Notes: generated from the sequence alone by a model not told the origin. A stretch of DNA of 36,396 nucleotides from JAAXKN01 sp050259615 (GCA_050259615.1 JBLNAZ010000099.1:1-36396); one strand, 5' to 3'; positions 1 through 9,305 are shown, numbered from the stretch's first letter. Program-made: numbers and translations.

Positions 1-40
1 TATATTTCTTTCAACGAAATTAAAAAAGAAGGAGAATAAT

Positions 41-1501
41 ATGGGAAAAGTTCTTGGCAGCTTAAAGCCTGAATTGCTTTGGAATCACTTCGAGGAGATC
101 TGCATGCGTCCTCATCCTTCAAGAAAAGAAGAAAAACTTGCAGAGTATATTATTTCAGTTGGAAAAAGGAACGGCCTTGAGACCTTAAGGGATGAGTTCG
201 GAAACGTCCTCGTCAGAAAGCCTGCTACCAAAGGAAAGGAAAACCTCAAGACTACGGTTCTCCAGGGCCACCTCGATATGGTGCCTGAAAAGAATAGCGA
301 CGTTAAACACGATTTTGAAAAAGATCCCATACAGCCTTATGTCGACGGCCAGTGGGTGAGAGCAAAAGGTACTACTCTCGGCTCTGATAATGGTATTGGC
401 GTTGCTGCTGCTCTGGCTGTTATGGAATCTAATGACCTGGAACATGGCCCTCTTGAATTTCTTTTTACGCTCGACGAAGAAACAGGACTTAACGGCGCAT
501 CGAGCTTAAAACCAGGATGGCTTAAAGCCACAGTCCTTCTTAACCTCGATTCTGAAGAAGACGGAGCCCTTTATATCGGCTGTGCCGGCGGTAAAAATAC
601 ATATGCAAAATTCAGCTTTTCTAAAGAAAATGTTCCTTCTGAGGCAAAAGCTTACGACATTAATGTAACAGGCTTAAGAGGCGGCCACTCAGGACTTGAT
701 ATTGCTGAAGGCCGTGGTAACGCAGTAAAGATACTTGCACGCCTCCTCTGGAACCTGTGCAGTAAATTTGATGCACGCCTGGCAGCAATTAACAGCGGTA
801 GCAAACATAATGCAATTCCCCGCGAAGGCTTTGCAACTGTTACTGTTCCGGCTTCAAAGGCTTCTGAACTGGAGAAGTTCGTCAGCCAGTACAATGAAAC
901 TGTGAAAAAAGAACTGGCTACAAATGAACCGGGACTTACAGTTACTGCGGTGAAATCCGATACTCCAAAGGGAGTTATGGATAAAAAGACTCAGGATAAC
1001 CTTCTGAACGTACTTTATGCTGCTCCCCATGGAGTTCTTACAATGAGCCCTGATATAAAAGGCCTTGTTGAGACTTCTACAAATCTGGCCATTGTTCAGA
1101 CTGAGGACAATACGGTTTCAATTACCACAAGCCAGAGGAGCTCTGTTGAAAGTGAAAAAGACGATGCTGCTGATATGGTTGGAAGCGTCTTTACACTTGC
1201 CGGCGCTGAAATGTCCCACGGCGATGGATATCCGGGATGGAAGCCTAACGTAAAATCCCCAATCCTTAACGTACTAAAATCTTCCTATGAGAGACTTTAT
1301 AAAGGCGAGCCCGAAGTAAAGGCTATTCATGCCGGACTTGAATGCGGTATCATCAATGAACGCTACTCCGATATGGATATGATCTCCTTCGGCCCCACAA
1401 TTGTTGGCGCCCATTCACCGGATGAAAGAGTTAAAATCGATACGGTTGAAAAATTCTGGAACCTTCTTAAGGAAGTCCTGAAGAATATTCCTGCAAAATA
1501 A
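41..1501 (+). CDS. pepD: Aminoacyl-histidine dipeptidase (Xaa-His dipeptidase, M20 family)
   Basis: Cytosolic zinc metallodipeptidase that hydrolyses dipeptides such as Xaa-His. The protein is 486 residues, essentially the length of the E. coli enzyme. The metal and catalytic residues of the M20/PepD family are visible: the QGHLDMV motif (H77, D79), the GSDNGIG segment (D116), the adjacent glutamates of DEETGLNGA (E146 and E147; general base and ligand), D170 in LNLDSEEDG, and the C-terminal HAGLECG and GAHSPDER segments. The start ATG is preceded by an AAGGAG ribosome site at a normal distance. There is no signal peptide, so it is cytoplasmic. A hairpin terminator follows the stop, so the gene appears to end its own transcript. 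Its upstream context lies outside the window. The family call is firm; the exact substrate range is inferred from the family. Confidence 0.95.
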   Translation: MGKVLGSLKPELLWNHFEEICMRPHPSRKEEKLAEYIISVGKRNGLETLRDEFGNVLVRKPATKGKENLKTTVLQGHLDMVPEKNSDVKHDFEKDPIQPYVDGQWVRAKGTTLGSDNGIGVAAALAVMESNDLEHGPLEFLFTLDEETGLNGASSLKPGWLKATVLLNLDSEEDGALYIGCAGGKNTYAKFSFSKENVPSEAKAYDINVTGLRGGHSGLDIAEGRGNAVKILARLLWNLCSKFDARLAAINSGSKHNAIPREGFATVTVPASKASELEKFVSQYNETVKKELATNEPGLTVTAVKSDTPKGVMDKKTQDNLLNVLYAAPHGVLTMSPDIKGLVETSTNLAIVQTEDNTVSITTSQRSSVESEKDDAADMVGSVFTLAGAEMSHGDGYPGWKPNVKSPILNVLKSSYERLYKGEPEVKAIHAGLECGIINERYSDMDMISFGPTIVGAHSPDERVKIDTVEKFWNLLKEVLKNIPAK

Positions 1502-1521
1502 ATCACCGTTTATTATATTTG

Positions 1522-1554
1522 GAGCCCGGGCAATGCCGGGCTCTTAATTTATTT
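1522..1554 (+). terminator. Rho-independent-like terminator after pepD
   Basis: GAGCCCGG (1522-1529) pairs perfectly with CCGGGCTC (1536-1543) around a 6-base loop and is followed by the T-rich tract TTAATTTATTT. It sits about 20 bases after the pepD stop codon. Confidence 0.75.
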
Positions 1555-1624
1555 ATCAGAGTCTGACCCTCCCGTTTAATTCTAACAGCTCTAAATTGTT
1601 TTTCAGATATTTGAAAAGGTTGCA

Positions 1625-2905
1625 ATGGAAACAGCTACTACGATAGTTAAACCGGAACCATCAAAATTATACAGATGGGGAGTGCTTGTTTTTGTAAGTC
1701 TTGCCATGTTCGGCAATTATTACGTATACGACTGCGTTAGTCCTCTGGCAGATCTGTTAGCCAAGCAGCTCGGATTTTCCGACAGTAATATTGGCCTTCT
1801 TCAGGCAATCTACAGTATTCCAAACGTTTTTATGGTTCTTATCGGCGGAATTATAATTGACCGCCTGGGAACCCGTATTTCAACGCTGATATTTTCAGTA
1901 CTCTGCCTTCTGGGAGCCATTGTTACGGCTTCATCTGCAAGTCTTACGTTTATGGCTGCAGGAAGGCTTATCTTTGGCCTTGGAGCGGAATCTCTGATTG
2001 TTGCAATAACAACAATTATCGGAAGGTGGTTTAAGGGAAAAGAGCTTTCATTTGCATTTGGACTTAACCTTACCATTGCGCGTCTGGGATCATTTGCCGC
2101 GCTGAACTCACCTTCATGGGGCAGGGCATTTTTTGATAACTGGCAGACCCCGCTTCTTATATCCGTTGCAGCAGGAACAATATCTGTTGCAGCAGTTATA
2201 ATATATGTGCTTATGGATGTGCATGCCTCAAATTCTTATTCGCTCCGCGAGGTTCCAAAACAGGATGAAATTAAAATCAGGGAGATGTTTAATTTTAAGC
2301 CTTCTTTCTGGTTTATAACCCTCCTTTGCGTTACATTCTATTCAGCTATGTTCCCGTTCCAGACCTTTGCCATAAAGTTTTTCATGGAAACTCACGGCAC
2401 AACAAGAGAGTTCGGAGGATTCCTCTCAAGCCTGCTTACACTTTCGGCTATGGTATTGACTCCACTTTTCGGACTTTTATCCGATTATATAGGCAAGCGT
2501 TCTTTACTTATGATGTTTGGCTCTCTTCTTATCATTCCCGTTTATCTCTTGATGGCATATACCTCCATTAACCTTGTTATTCCTATGGCTATGATGGGCA
2601 TATCCTTTTCACTGGTGCCTGCCGTGATGTGGCCTTCTGTTGCCATCATTACCGACGAATCCCGCCTTGGCACAGCATACGGACTTATGACGATGATACA
2701 GAATATAGGGCTTTTTGGCTTTAATATGATAATCGGATGGGCTAATGACGCTACCCATGGCTATACACTAGGAATGTGGATCTTCTCCTCGCTGGGATTT
2801 TTCGGACTCCTGTTTGCTTACTTCTTAAGAAAGAGCGAACTGGGCCGCCATGGACACGGTCTCGAAGAGGGTATAAAGGATAAAAAACTTCAGGCAAACA
2901 GCTAA
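1625..2905 (+). CDS. Major facilitator superfamily (MFS) transporter
   Basis: Inner-membrane secondary transporter of 426 residues with about twelve hydrophobic segments in two halves, separated by a charged central loop at roughly residues 200-225. The N-terminal half has the MFS loop 2-3 signature as GGIIIDRLGTR, and the second half has an equivalent loop reading GLLSDYIGKRS. The segment GRWFKGKELSFAFG resembles the sugar-phosphate/organic-anion branch of the superfamily, but the substrate cannot be read from the sequence. The start ATG has a weak AAAAGG upstream. A terminator lies between it and pepD, so it is probably transcribed independently. The family call is strong; the substrate is unknown. 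Confidence 0.9.
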   Translation: METATTIVKPEPSKLYRWGVLVFVSLAMFGNYYVYDCVSPLADLLAKQLGFSDSNIGLLQAIYSIPNVFMVLIGGIIIDRLGTRISTLIFSVLCLLGAIVTASSASLTFMAAGRLIFGLGAESLIVAITTIIGRWFKGKELSFAFGLNLTIARLGSFAALNSPSWGRAFFDNWQTPLLISVAAGTISVAAVIIYVLMDVHASNSYSLREVPKQDEIKIREMFNFKPSFWFITLLCVTFYSAMFPFQTFAIKFFMETHGTTREFGGFLSSLLTLSAMVLTPLFGLLSDYIGKRSLLMMFGSLLIIPVYLLMAYTSINLVIPMAMMGISFSLVPAVMWPSVAIITDESRLGTAYGLMTMIQNIGLFGFNMIIGWANDATHGYTLGMWIFSSLGFFGLLFAYFLRKSELGRHGHGLEEGIKDKKLQANS

Positions 2906-3057
2906 ATAGCTTGCTGAACTTCCGGCTCTTCTGCTATTATTTTATGATAAGTAGTGGAGGAATTTGGGTTGGGTAATTTGTTGTTGAATTTTTGAGGGGA
3001 ATTAAAGATTTTGAAACAGGAAATGTTTTTTATTTTGAACTCTCATATACGTGGCCT

Positions 3058-3816
3058 ATGGCGGCAATGAAAGTTTATATTGCCTTATTAACGGTTTTAT
3101 TGCTTATTATCAGCATAAGAACTGAAGCCCAGACGTGTGGTTTTGGATGCCTGGGGCTGGGAGGCTTTTATGCAGGTTATAGTATTCAGGACTATAAGGC
3201 CGAAGGCTTCAATAATTTCATCCGTCTGGCCGCCAACGACAATAATTCTTCACAGCAGATTCCTCAATTCGGAAAGGCAAACGGCTTTCGCGTCGGAGCC
3301 AATATTTTCCGCACAAAGTATAACAATTTTATCTTTTCAACCAAAGGATACTACCAGTTCCTGAAAGAACAAAACCAGCTGTTTCAGCCGATTGAAGGCG
3401 ACGGGGGAGTTAGCACCAAGTACACATTAAATCTGAACTATTACGGTCTTGGCGTGGATTTCGGTTACTCACTGGGAAAACTTTTAGCAATTAAGTTTGT
3501 AGATGCCGAAGTTACTTTCCATTCGGCAAATCTGACTTCTGCTGTTTCTTCCACCTCAGCTGTCCGGAAGGAAAATGACTACTCCAATAATAAACTTGCA
3601 GTCGGATACACGCTTGGAAGCGGACTCATATTTCGTATCGTAGGAGAGTACATAAGTCTGGAGGCTACGGCAGGATACACAAAATTCTCATTCGATAACC
3701 TGGTAAATGATACTGAAAACAGCAAGTCGGACCAGGTCTCCTCAATTAACAATTTTATAAGCGACGGCGGGCTCTTTGCTCTTATTCAGCTGAACATCGG
3801 TATTCCTCTTTACTAA
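3058..3816 (+). CDS. Secreted, probable outer-membrane beta-barrel protein of unknown function
   Basis: I do not recognise a named family. From the ATG at 3058 (or 3067) the product begins with a classic signal peptide, MAAMKVYIALLTVLLLII followed by a polar stretch ending TEAQ, with cleavage probably before TCGFG. The mature part of about 225 residues is rich in alternating aromatic and polar strands (for example YYGLGVDFGYSLGK, GSGLIFRIVGEYISL, GGLFALIQLNIGIPLY) and ends in an aromatic residue, as outer-membrane barrels do. The open frame extends upstream to a TTG at 2992, but that would place 22 extra residues before the signal sequence, so I chose 3058. A TTGAGGGGA motif lies at 2992-3000. 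No operon partner is evident. Confidence 0.6.
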   Translation: MAAMKVYIALLTVLLLIISIRTEAQTCGFGCLGLGGFYAGYSIQDYKAEGFNNFIRLAANDNNSSQQIPQFGKANGFRVGANIFRTKYNNFIFSTKGYYQFLKEQNQLFQPIEGDGGVSTKYTLNLNYYGLGVDFGYSLGKLLAIKFVDAEVTFHSANLTSAVSSTSAVRKENDYSNNKLAVGYTLGSGLIFRIVGEYISLEATAGYTKFSFDNLVNDTENSKSDQVSSINNFISDGGLFALIQLNIGIPLY

Positions 3817-3856
3817 AAAAACTATTAATAACTTTTTAATCCCAAACAAAAATATC

Positions 3857-4822
3857 ATGGCAAAAACTAAACTCGACAAAGCGGCAGTAATTGCAATTAA
3901 GGACTGCATGGGTGCAAAGAAAAAAGAAAAGATTCTCGTTGTAACTGATGAGATAAAAAGAGAGATAGGTTATGTGTTATACAACAATGCACTCAGCCTG
4001 GGGTATGAGGCTCTTCTAATAGAAATGAAATCCCGCCAGTATAACGGCGAAGAACCCCCTCAGGAAGTAGCCGAAATAATGCAGAAGTACGACGTTGTAT
4101 TTTGCCCCACTGCAAAATCCCTTACTCATACGGATGCCAGGCGTACAGCCTCAGAAAAGGGTGCCAGAATTGCCACCTTCCCGGGCATAACTCCTGAAGT
4201 AATGATCCGCGGCTTAAATGCCGATTATAAAAAGATTTCTGCCTTAACCGTTAAACTGAAAAAAGTATTTGAAAAAACTAAAATTGTAAGGGTTACTTCT
4301 CCTTCCGGAACCGACATTACAATGGATATTACCGGCCGCACGGCTTATGCCAGCAAGGGGCTTTTCCATAAAAAAGGCGAAAGCGGCAACCTGCCCACAG
4401 GGGAAACTTTTGTAGCCCCGCTGGAAGGTAAATCTAACGGCGTTGTTGTTGTGGACGGCTCAATGGCAGGACTAGGCATGATTAAAGATGCTAACCTCAC
4501 AATTAAAGTTGAAAACGGCTACGCAACTGAGATTACAGGGGGCGCTCAGGCTAAAAATCTCATTAAACTTCTGGACGTACACGGTAAAGATGCCCGCAAT
4601 GTGGCTGAATTTGGAGTAGGCACAAACGATAAGGCAAAACTAAGCGGAATCCTCCTTGAAGACGAGAAGGTGATGGGTACAATACATATAGCCTTCGGGG
4701 ATAACAAATCGATGGGCGGAAGCGTCCGTGTTGCAAGCCACCTGGACGGACTGGTAAAGAAACCGACTGTTTACTTTGACGGAAAAGTCATTATGAAAGA
4801 CGGAAAGCTCCTCATAAAATAA
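3857..4822 (+). CDS. M29-type (AmpT-like) metalloaminopeptidase
   Basis: A cytosolic protein of 321 residues related to the thermophilic aminopeptidase family M29, which binds two metal ions. Candidate ligand segments appear in the expected order: the glutamate of LPTGETFV, the glutamate of NVAEFGVGTN, the histidine of TIHIAFGDN, and the histidine and aspartate of ASHLDG. It is shorter than the roughly 400-residue Thermus AmpT because the N-terminal domain is compact. No signal peptide is seen. It starts 40 bases after the preceding gene in an A/T-rich leader without a strong ribosome site, and a strong terminator follows it. The fold assignment is good. Peptidase activity is inferred, since related proteins include ring-cleaving dioxygenases of the NicX type. 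Confidence 0.8.
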   Translation: MAKTKLDKAAVIAIKDCMGAKKKEKILVVTDEIKREIGYVLYNNALSLGYEALLIEMKSRQYNGEEPPQEVAEIMQKYDVVFCPTAKSLTHTDARRTASEKGARIATFPGITPEVMIRGLNADYKKISALTVKLKKVFEKTKIVRVTSPSGTDITMDITGRTAYASKGLFHKKGESGNLPTGETFVAPLEGKSNGVVVVDGSMAGLGMIKDANLTIKVENGYATEITGGAQAKNLIKLLDVHGKDARNVAEFGVGTNDKAKLSGILLEDEKVMGTIHIAFGDNKSMGGSVRVASHLDGLVKKPTVYFDGKVIMKDGKLLIK

Positions 4823-4856
4823 AATACTGTAGCCGGTTTAAGTTTTTCCCCAATTT

Positions 4857-4889
4857 GAGGCATACTAAAAAAGAGTATGCCTCTTTTTT
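4857..4889 (+). terminator. Strong rho-independent terminator
   Basis: GAGGCATACT (4857-4866) and AGTATGCCTC (4874-4883) form a perfect 10-bp stem with a 7-base loop, followed by six T residues. It ends transcription of the M29 peptidase gene. Confidence 0.9.
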
Positions 4890-5024
4890 AGGGCAAAATA
4901 TCGTCCCTATAAAATCATTCTTGCTTTTTCTATCGGGAAGATGTATAATTGTGCAAAGAAAACTGGCTGAAAACCCTTCATTTTGAGCCCCATTCAACCA
5001 AAATAATGCAATTTGCGGGTATTC

Positions 5025-5056
5025 TTTGAATTTTAGACTGATATTTAGTATATTTG
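5025..5056 (+). promoter_or_regulatory. Bacteroidota-type promoter for the UvrD/PcrA helicase gene
   Basis: TTTG (5025-5028) and TATATTTG (5049-5056) are separated by 20 bases. This matches the known Bacteroidota sigma consensus of TTTG near -33 and TAnnTTTG near -7. It would place the transcription start about 20 bases upstream of the helicase ATG at 5082, giving a short leader. This is a consensus match only; no start-site data exist. Confidence 0.5.
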
Positions 5057-5081
5057 CCAACTAAATATTAGATTACTCGCA

Positions 5082-7265
5082 ATGACACTACTTAAGACCT
5101 TAAATTTAGAGCAAAAAGAAGCTGTTGAGTATCTTGACGGCCCGCAAATGATAGTTGCCGGAGCAGGTTCCGGGAAAACCAGGGTGCTGACCTATAAAAT
5201 CGCGTACCTGATTGACCAGGGATTTGAACCTTCTTCTATTTTGGCTCTTACTTTCACTAACAAAGCAGCTAATGAGATGAAACAGCGCATCCGTGCACTT
5301 ATTGGCGCGAGCGCGGATCACCTCTGGATGGGTACTTTTCATTCTATTTTTGCAAAAATACTGCGTATTGAAGCTGACAAAATCAACTTTAAGAGCAATT
5401 TTTCTATTTATGATGCTGAGGATTCGGCTGCTCTTGTAAGTACTATACTTCAGGAAATGAACTGGATGATGGAAGGCGTAACTGCAAGCTCCATTCACCA
5501 CAAAATCAGCTTTCTGAAAAACCAGATGATCTATCCCAAAGAATATGCCGATAGTATTGCTTCTTCAGTGCTCGAGAGGAAAATTGCAGACATTTATGAT
5601 GAATATAACAAGCGTCTGCACGAGAATAACTCTATGGATTTTGATGACCTTTTGCTTAAGCCGATTGAGCTTTTTAATGATAAGGAAAAGATCCTTCAGA
5701 AATATAAAAAGAAATTTACTTACATACTGGTAGACGAGTACCAGGATACAAACCGCGCTCAGTACGAACTGTTAAGACTTCTTGTCAGCTCGAAAAGAAG
5801 CATTTGTGTCGTTGGCGACGACGCGCAGAGCATATACGGATGGAGAGGTGCAGATATACGCAATATGCTCGACTTTGAAAGGGATTTTCCAAAGGCAAAA
5901 ATATTCCGCCTGGAACAGAACTACCGTTCAACAAAAACTATTCTGGCTGCAGCGGGCTCAGTGATTAAGAATAATCAGGAACAGATTGCTAAGACTCTCT
6001 GGACTGAAAATAATGACGGCGAAGAGCTTTCACTTGTAAGATGCACAGATGAAAAGGATGAAGCATACCAGCTTACAAAACTTATAAAAGAAGAAATATC
6101 TCAGAAGAAGCTTTCATATAAGGATTTTGCAATACTTTATAGAATTAACTCACAGTCTAGGGCTCTTGAAGACGCCTTCAGGCGCGAGAGGGTTCCTTAC
6201 AGGATCATCGGCGGAATTGAATTCTATAAGAGAAAAGAAGTTAAAGATTTGATCGCTTACCTGAGGGTCCTTGCAAACCAGAGCGATGAGGAAAGTCTGC
6301 TCAGGATTATGAACTTCCCGCAGAGAGGAATCGGTAATACTTCTATTACAAAAATGATCGCTTTTGCAAGAAAACATCACCTCACGCTCTTTGATACCAT
6401 GATGAGGGTTTTTGAGGTCATAGAGGTAAAAGAAAGAATACAGAAAAATGTTAAAGCCTTCAAGCACCTGCTGGATAAATATATCGGGCTTAAAGAACAA
6501 CTTTCCTTGAGCGAACTTATTTCAGCTCTTATTGATGAACTTGGTATTCTCAGGATTTATAAGGAAGAAAATACACCTGAGTCTATCGTAAGATATGATA
6601 ATATTCAGGAACTGCTTAATGCAATAAGCGACTACTCCAAAAGTGTGCCTAATGCAACAATGGAGCAGTATCTGGCTGAAGTTTCGCTCATTGCCGGTAT
6701 TGACCAGATGGAGGACGAAAATAACAGCGTTACAATGATGACTGTCCACAGCGCCAAGGGACTTGAATTCCCGGTCGTTTTTGTATCAGGTCTTGAAGAG
6801 GACATTTTCCCGCTTGCTCCGAAATTTAATTCGGATGCAAGAATAGAGGAAGAAAGACGGCTATTCTACGTTGCTCTTACGCGTGCGCAGTCGAAGGTTT
6901 TTCTTACATACGCCCGTTCACGGTACCGTTTCGGAGAGGTTGCCTACCAGAGCAAATCCAGATTTATTGATGAACTGGATCCGGCTACCTATGTGGAACT
7001 GAATGGTGCATCCGGAAGAAAAGGCTCCAGCAGGCGCACAAAGAAGGATTTTATGTATGATGAGCATTACCAGGAGGACTTTGATGACTTTAACCAGGAA
7101 CAAAAGTCACTCCGTATGGGATCGAAGGTAATGCATGAGAAATTCGGACTTGGCAAGGTGCAGCAAATTAACGGTATTGGGGAGATGCAGAGAGTTACTG
7201 TAGCTTTCGATGAAGCCGGTATAAAACAGCTCCTGGTTAAGTTTGCTAAATTGAAAGTTCTTTAA
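5082..7265 (+). CDS. UvrD/PcrA-type ATP-dependent 3'-5' DNA helicase
   Basis: Superfamily 1A helicase of 727 residues that unwinds DNA in repair, replication restart and transcription-coupled repair. The motifs are in order: Q-motif LNLEQKEAV (8-15), Walker A AGAGSGKTR (26-34), TFTNKAANEM (Ia), VDEYQDT (217-223, Walker B), GDDAQSIYGWRGAD (245-258, III), LEQNYRST (277-284, IV), TVHSAKGLEFP (V) and RRLFYVALTRA (VI). The C-terminus has a basic linker and a small beta domain beginning near VMHEKFGLGKV and ending KFAKLKVL; this is the tudor-like module that in PcrA/UvrD contacts RNA polymerase. The length is normal. It has its own promoter-like element and is not obviously in an operon. Choosing between the names uvrD and pcrA is not possible from sequence alone. 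Confidence 0.95.
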   Translation: MTLLKTLNLEQKEAVEYLDGPQMIVAGAGSGKTRVLTYKIAYLIDQGFEPSSILALTFTNKAANEMKQRIRALIGASADHLWMGTFHSIFAKILRIEADKINFKSNFSIYDAEDSAALVSTILQEMNWMMEGVTASSIHHKISFLKNQMIYPKEYADSIASSVLERKIADIYDEYNKRLHENNSMDFDDLLLKPIELFNDKEKILQKYKKKFTYILVDEYQDTNRAQYELLRLLVSSKRSICVVGDDAQSIYGWRGADIRNMLDFERDFPKAKIFRLEQNYRSTKTILAAAGSVIKNNQEQIAKTLWTENNDGEELSLVRCTDEKDEAYQLTKLIKEEISQKKLSYKDFAILYRINSQSRALEDAFRRERVPYRIIGGIEFYKRKEVKDLIAYLRVLANQSDEESLLRIMNFPQRGIGNTSITKMIAFARKHHLTLFDTMMRVFEVIEVKERIQKNVKAFKHLLDKYIGLKEQLSLSELISALIDELGILRIYKEENTPESIVRYDNIQELLNAISDYSKSVPNATMEQYLAEVSLIAGIDQMEDENNSVTMMTVHSAKGLEFPVVFVSGLEEDIFPLAPKFNSDARIEEERRLFYVALTRAQSKVFLTYARSRYRFGEVAYQSKSRFIDELDPATYVELNGASGRKGSSRRTKKDFMYDEHYQEDFDDFNQEQKSLRMGSKVMHEKFGLGKVQQINGIGEMQRVTVAFDEAGIKQLLVKFAKLKVL

Positions 7266-7342
7266 GAAAATGCGGGTGAAAGAAGTCTTGTCCGGAAATT
7301 GGATAAAGATGTTCTTTATTCTGCTTTTCGCGTGTTCATCTT

Positions 7343-7360
7343 AAGGGGGAAATTCCCCTT
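7343..7360. repeat. Short inverted repeat upstream of phosphofructokinase
   Basis: AAGGGG and CCCCTT flank GAAATT, in the 151-base gap between the helicase and phosphofructokinase genes. It could be a weak hairpin or an operator half-site pair. No T-run follows, so it is not a convincing terminator. Confidence 0.3.
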
Positions 7361-7416
7361 GAATTAGATAAATGAAGTTGTATACCTTAAATGGATATTA
7401 TTAAACCGGAGGAAAA

Positions 7417-8454
7417 ATGAAAATTGGAGTGTTGACTGGCGGGGGAGATTGTCCAGGTCTTAATCCTGTTATCCGTGCAGTTGTAAGAAAATCCATTCAG
7501 AATGGCCATCAGGTAGTTGGTTTTACAGAAGGTTGGAAAGGCTTACTTGAGAATAAATATATAAATCTGGATGTTGATGCCGTTTCAGGTATTTTACCTC
7601 GCGGCGGTACTATTCTCAGATCTTCAAGAACAAACGTTTATAAAGTGCCAAATGGCGAAGCTACCATAATTAAGAACATGAAAGACAGCGGCATCGACGC
7701 TCTTGTTGCAATTGGCGGCGAGGATACACTCGGCGTTGCCACAAAGTTGTTCAAGGCTGGCGTTAATGTTGTAGGTGTGCCTAAAACAATCGATAACGAT
7801 CTTAATGCAACAGATTATACTTTCGGTTTCGATACGGCTGTTAACATTGCCATGGAAGCCATTGACCGTCTTCATACTACTGCCGAGTCGCACAACCGCG
7901 TTATGGTAGTGGAAGTAATGGGACGTCATGCCGGATGGATTGCCCTTCATTCAGGTATGGCCGGCGGAGCAGATATTATTCTTATTCCGGAAAAACCCTT
8001 CAAGATGGAGGAAGTCTGCGACGTTCTGAAGAAAAGACATGCTAGAGGCAAAAACTTCTCAATAGTTGTCGTCGCCGAAGGCGCACAGTGGGATACCTCT
8101 GATGAAAAAGAAGGTATGATAACACAGAACCAGGAATTAGACTCATTCGGCCACGTAAGACTTGGCGGAATTGGAAACCTGCTTGCAAGTGAAATTGAAA
8201 AACGTACAGGCTTCGAAACAAGAGCAACCATTCTGGGACACGTACAGAGAGGCGGATCTCCTACGGCATTTGACAGAGTTCTTGGTACACGTTTCGGCGT
8301 ATTTGCTGCTGAACTGGTAGAAAAGGGAGATTTCGGCAAAATGGCTTCACTTAAAGGTGTAGATATAGTTGCCGTTCCACTTGAGGCTGCAACAGGAGAA
8401 CTTAAGACCGTGGATGCGCACCTGATGGATGTTGCTGCAACATTTTTCGGATGA
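7417..8454 (+). CDS. Phosphofructokinase with pyrophosphate-type active-site residues
   Basis: Glycolytic phosphofructokinase of 345 residues acting on fructose 6-phosphate. The family motifs are TGGGDCPGLN (7-16), GGEDTLGVA (100-108), PKTIDNDL (122-129; the aspartates of TIDND are catalytic) and MGRHAGWIA (168-176), with the substrate-binding GHVQRGG segment near the C-terminal third. The two residues that separate ATP from pyrophosphate enzymes in this family are read here as D103 (Gly104 in E. coli PfkA) and K123 (Gly124 in E. coli). Asp plus Lys is the signature of PPi-dependent enzymes such as that of Amycolatopsis. The gene has a good GGAGG ribosome site and is followed at once by a terminator. 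Family certainty is very high. Phosphoryl-donor specificity is an inference from these two residues, so pfp may be a better name than pfkA. Confidence 0.95.
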   Translation: MKIGVLTGGGDCPGLNPVIRAVVRKSIQNGHQVVGFTEGWKGLLENKYINLDVDAVSGILPRGGTILRSSRTNVYKVPNGEATIIKNMKDSGIDALVAIGGEDTLGVATKLFKAGVNVVGVPKTIDNDLNATDYTFGFDTAVNIAMEAIDRLHTTAESHNRVMVVEVMGRHAGWIALHSGMAGGADIILIPEKPFKMEEVCDVLKKRHARGKNFSIVVVAEGAQWDTSDEKEGMITQNQELDSFGHVRLGGIGNLLASEIEKRTGFETRATILGHVQRGGSPTAFDRVLGTRFGVFAAELVEKGDFGKMASLKGVDIVAVPLEAATGELKTVDAHLMDVAATFFG

Positions 8455-8474
8455 TATATAGCTGAATTTCTTGG

Positions 8475-8515
8475 AAAGGCCGGATGTCAGTGTAAATGGC
8501 TTCCGGCCTTTTTTT
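8475..8515. terminator. Terminator shared by convergent phosphofructokinase and ProC-like genes
   Basis: AAAGGCCGGA (8475-8484) pairs with TCCGGCCTTT (8502-8511), followed by further T residues on the plus strand. The T-run overlaps the stop codon of the convergent minus-strand gene, and the stem has A residues on its other side. It could therefore terminate the plus transcript efficiently and the minus transcript weakly. Confidence 0.85.
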
Positions 8516-9290
8516 ATGGTTTAATTCTGTTGTAGGTTGCAAGAAGTTTGTTCCTGTAGGTTTCCTTGATCTTTTCTTCCACGTCCCCAATCGGTTTTAC
8601 CGGCACAAGATCCATCACTTCTTCGGAAGACATTCCAGAGAACATTGTCTTAAGAGCCCCTTCGGTCATCTTTTTTATGCCGTCTTCTGTTTCAGAATTA
8701 TTAAGGCCGAATTCCTTCATTATACTCATTAGTTCATAAAGCTGGAACCATAAATATGTAGGCCCCATTGCCGTAAGTACTGCAAAGGCTTCCAGTTTTT
8801 CTTCTGAGACTTCAGGGCAGTCTCCCAAAAGAGAAAAGAGCCCTAGTATACCGGACTTCTCTTTTTCAGAAATTCCTGAAGCGAAACTAACCGGGTTATA
8901 TCCTGCATTAACAATGGAAGGGGCATTCGGAATTATTCTCACAACCCTGTTGAAGCCTCCCAGAGCTTCCTGCATTTTAGCCATTGTGATCTTGGGTGCC
9001 AGCGAGACAATAATAGTACTGTCTTTCAGCTCCGTCTTTATCTCCTTTAGAATTTCACAAATCAGTGGCGGATGAAGTGAAATAAAAACAATATCCTGCC
9101 TTGCGGGCATTTTATCGTCATTATATGAAACACATAATTCAGGATAAGTTTGTTTCAGCTTTTCCAGGTATCCCATGATAATATCGCTGACAACAACGTT
9201 TGGAAACGTTAGCCCGGTATTGCTAAGGCCTTTCAGGATTATACGTGTAATCCTGCCACCGCCAATGAAACCATAAGATTTTGAATCCAT
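8514..9290 (-). CDS. Pyrroline-5-carboxylate reductase-like (ProC family) oxidoreductase
   Basis: NAD(P)-dependent reductase of about 258 residues. The N-terminal Rossmann fold begins YGFIGGGRITRII and runs to about residue 150, with the family's VRIIPNAPS segment. The all-alpha dimerisation domain follows, containing a degenerate version of the ProC SGSGPAY motif, TAMGPTY. True ProC makes L-proline from pyrroline-5-carboxylate. The altered motif and the overall divergence mean this could be a relative with another substrate. I place the start at the ATG at 9290, because GGAG lies upstream at the right spacing; the open frame continues to a TTG at 9305 without support. The gene converges on phosphofructokinase and is separated from the 9.7-kb cluster by a long non-coding gap. 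Confidence 0.75.
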   Translation of the reverse strand: MDSKSYGFIGGGRITRIILKGLSNTGLTFPNVVVSDIIMGYLEKLKQTYPELCVSYNDDKMPARQDIVFISLHPPLICEILKEIKTELKDSTIIVSLAPKITMAKMQEALGGFNRVVRIIPNAPSIVNAGYNPVSFASGISEKEKSGILGLFSLLGDCPEVSEEKLEAFAVLTAMGPTYLWFQLYELMSIMKEFGLNNSETEDGIKKMTEGALKTMFSGMSSEEVMDLVPVKPIGDVEEKIKETYRNKLLATYNRIKP

Positions 9291-9305
9291 ATTCACTCCG
9301 GACAA

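Noticed and set aside
4812..5060. 82-codon minus-strand open frame between the M29 peptidase and the helicase
   Set aside because: It runs through a strong plus-strand terminator and the helicase promoter, has no ribosome site and matches no family pattern.
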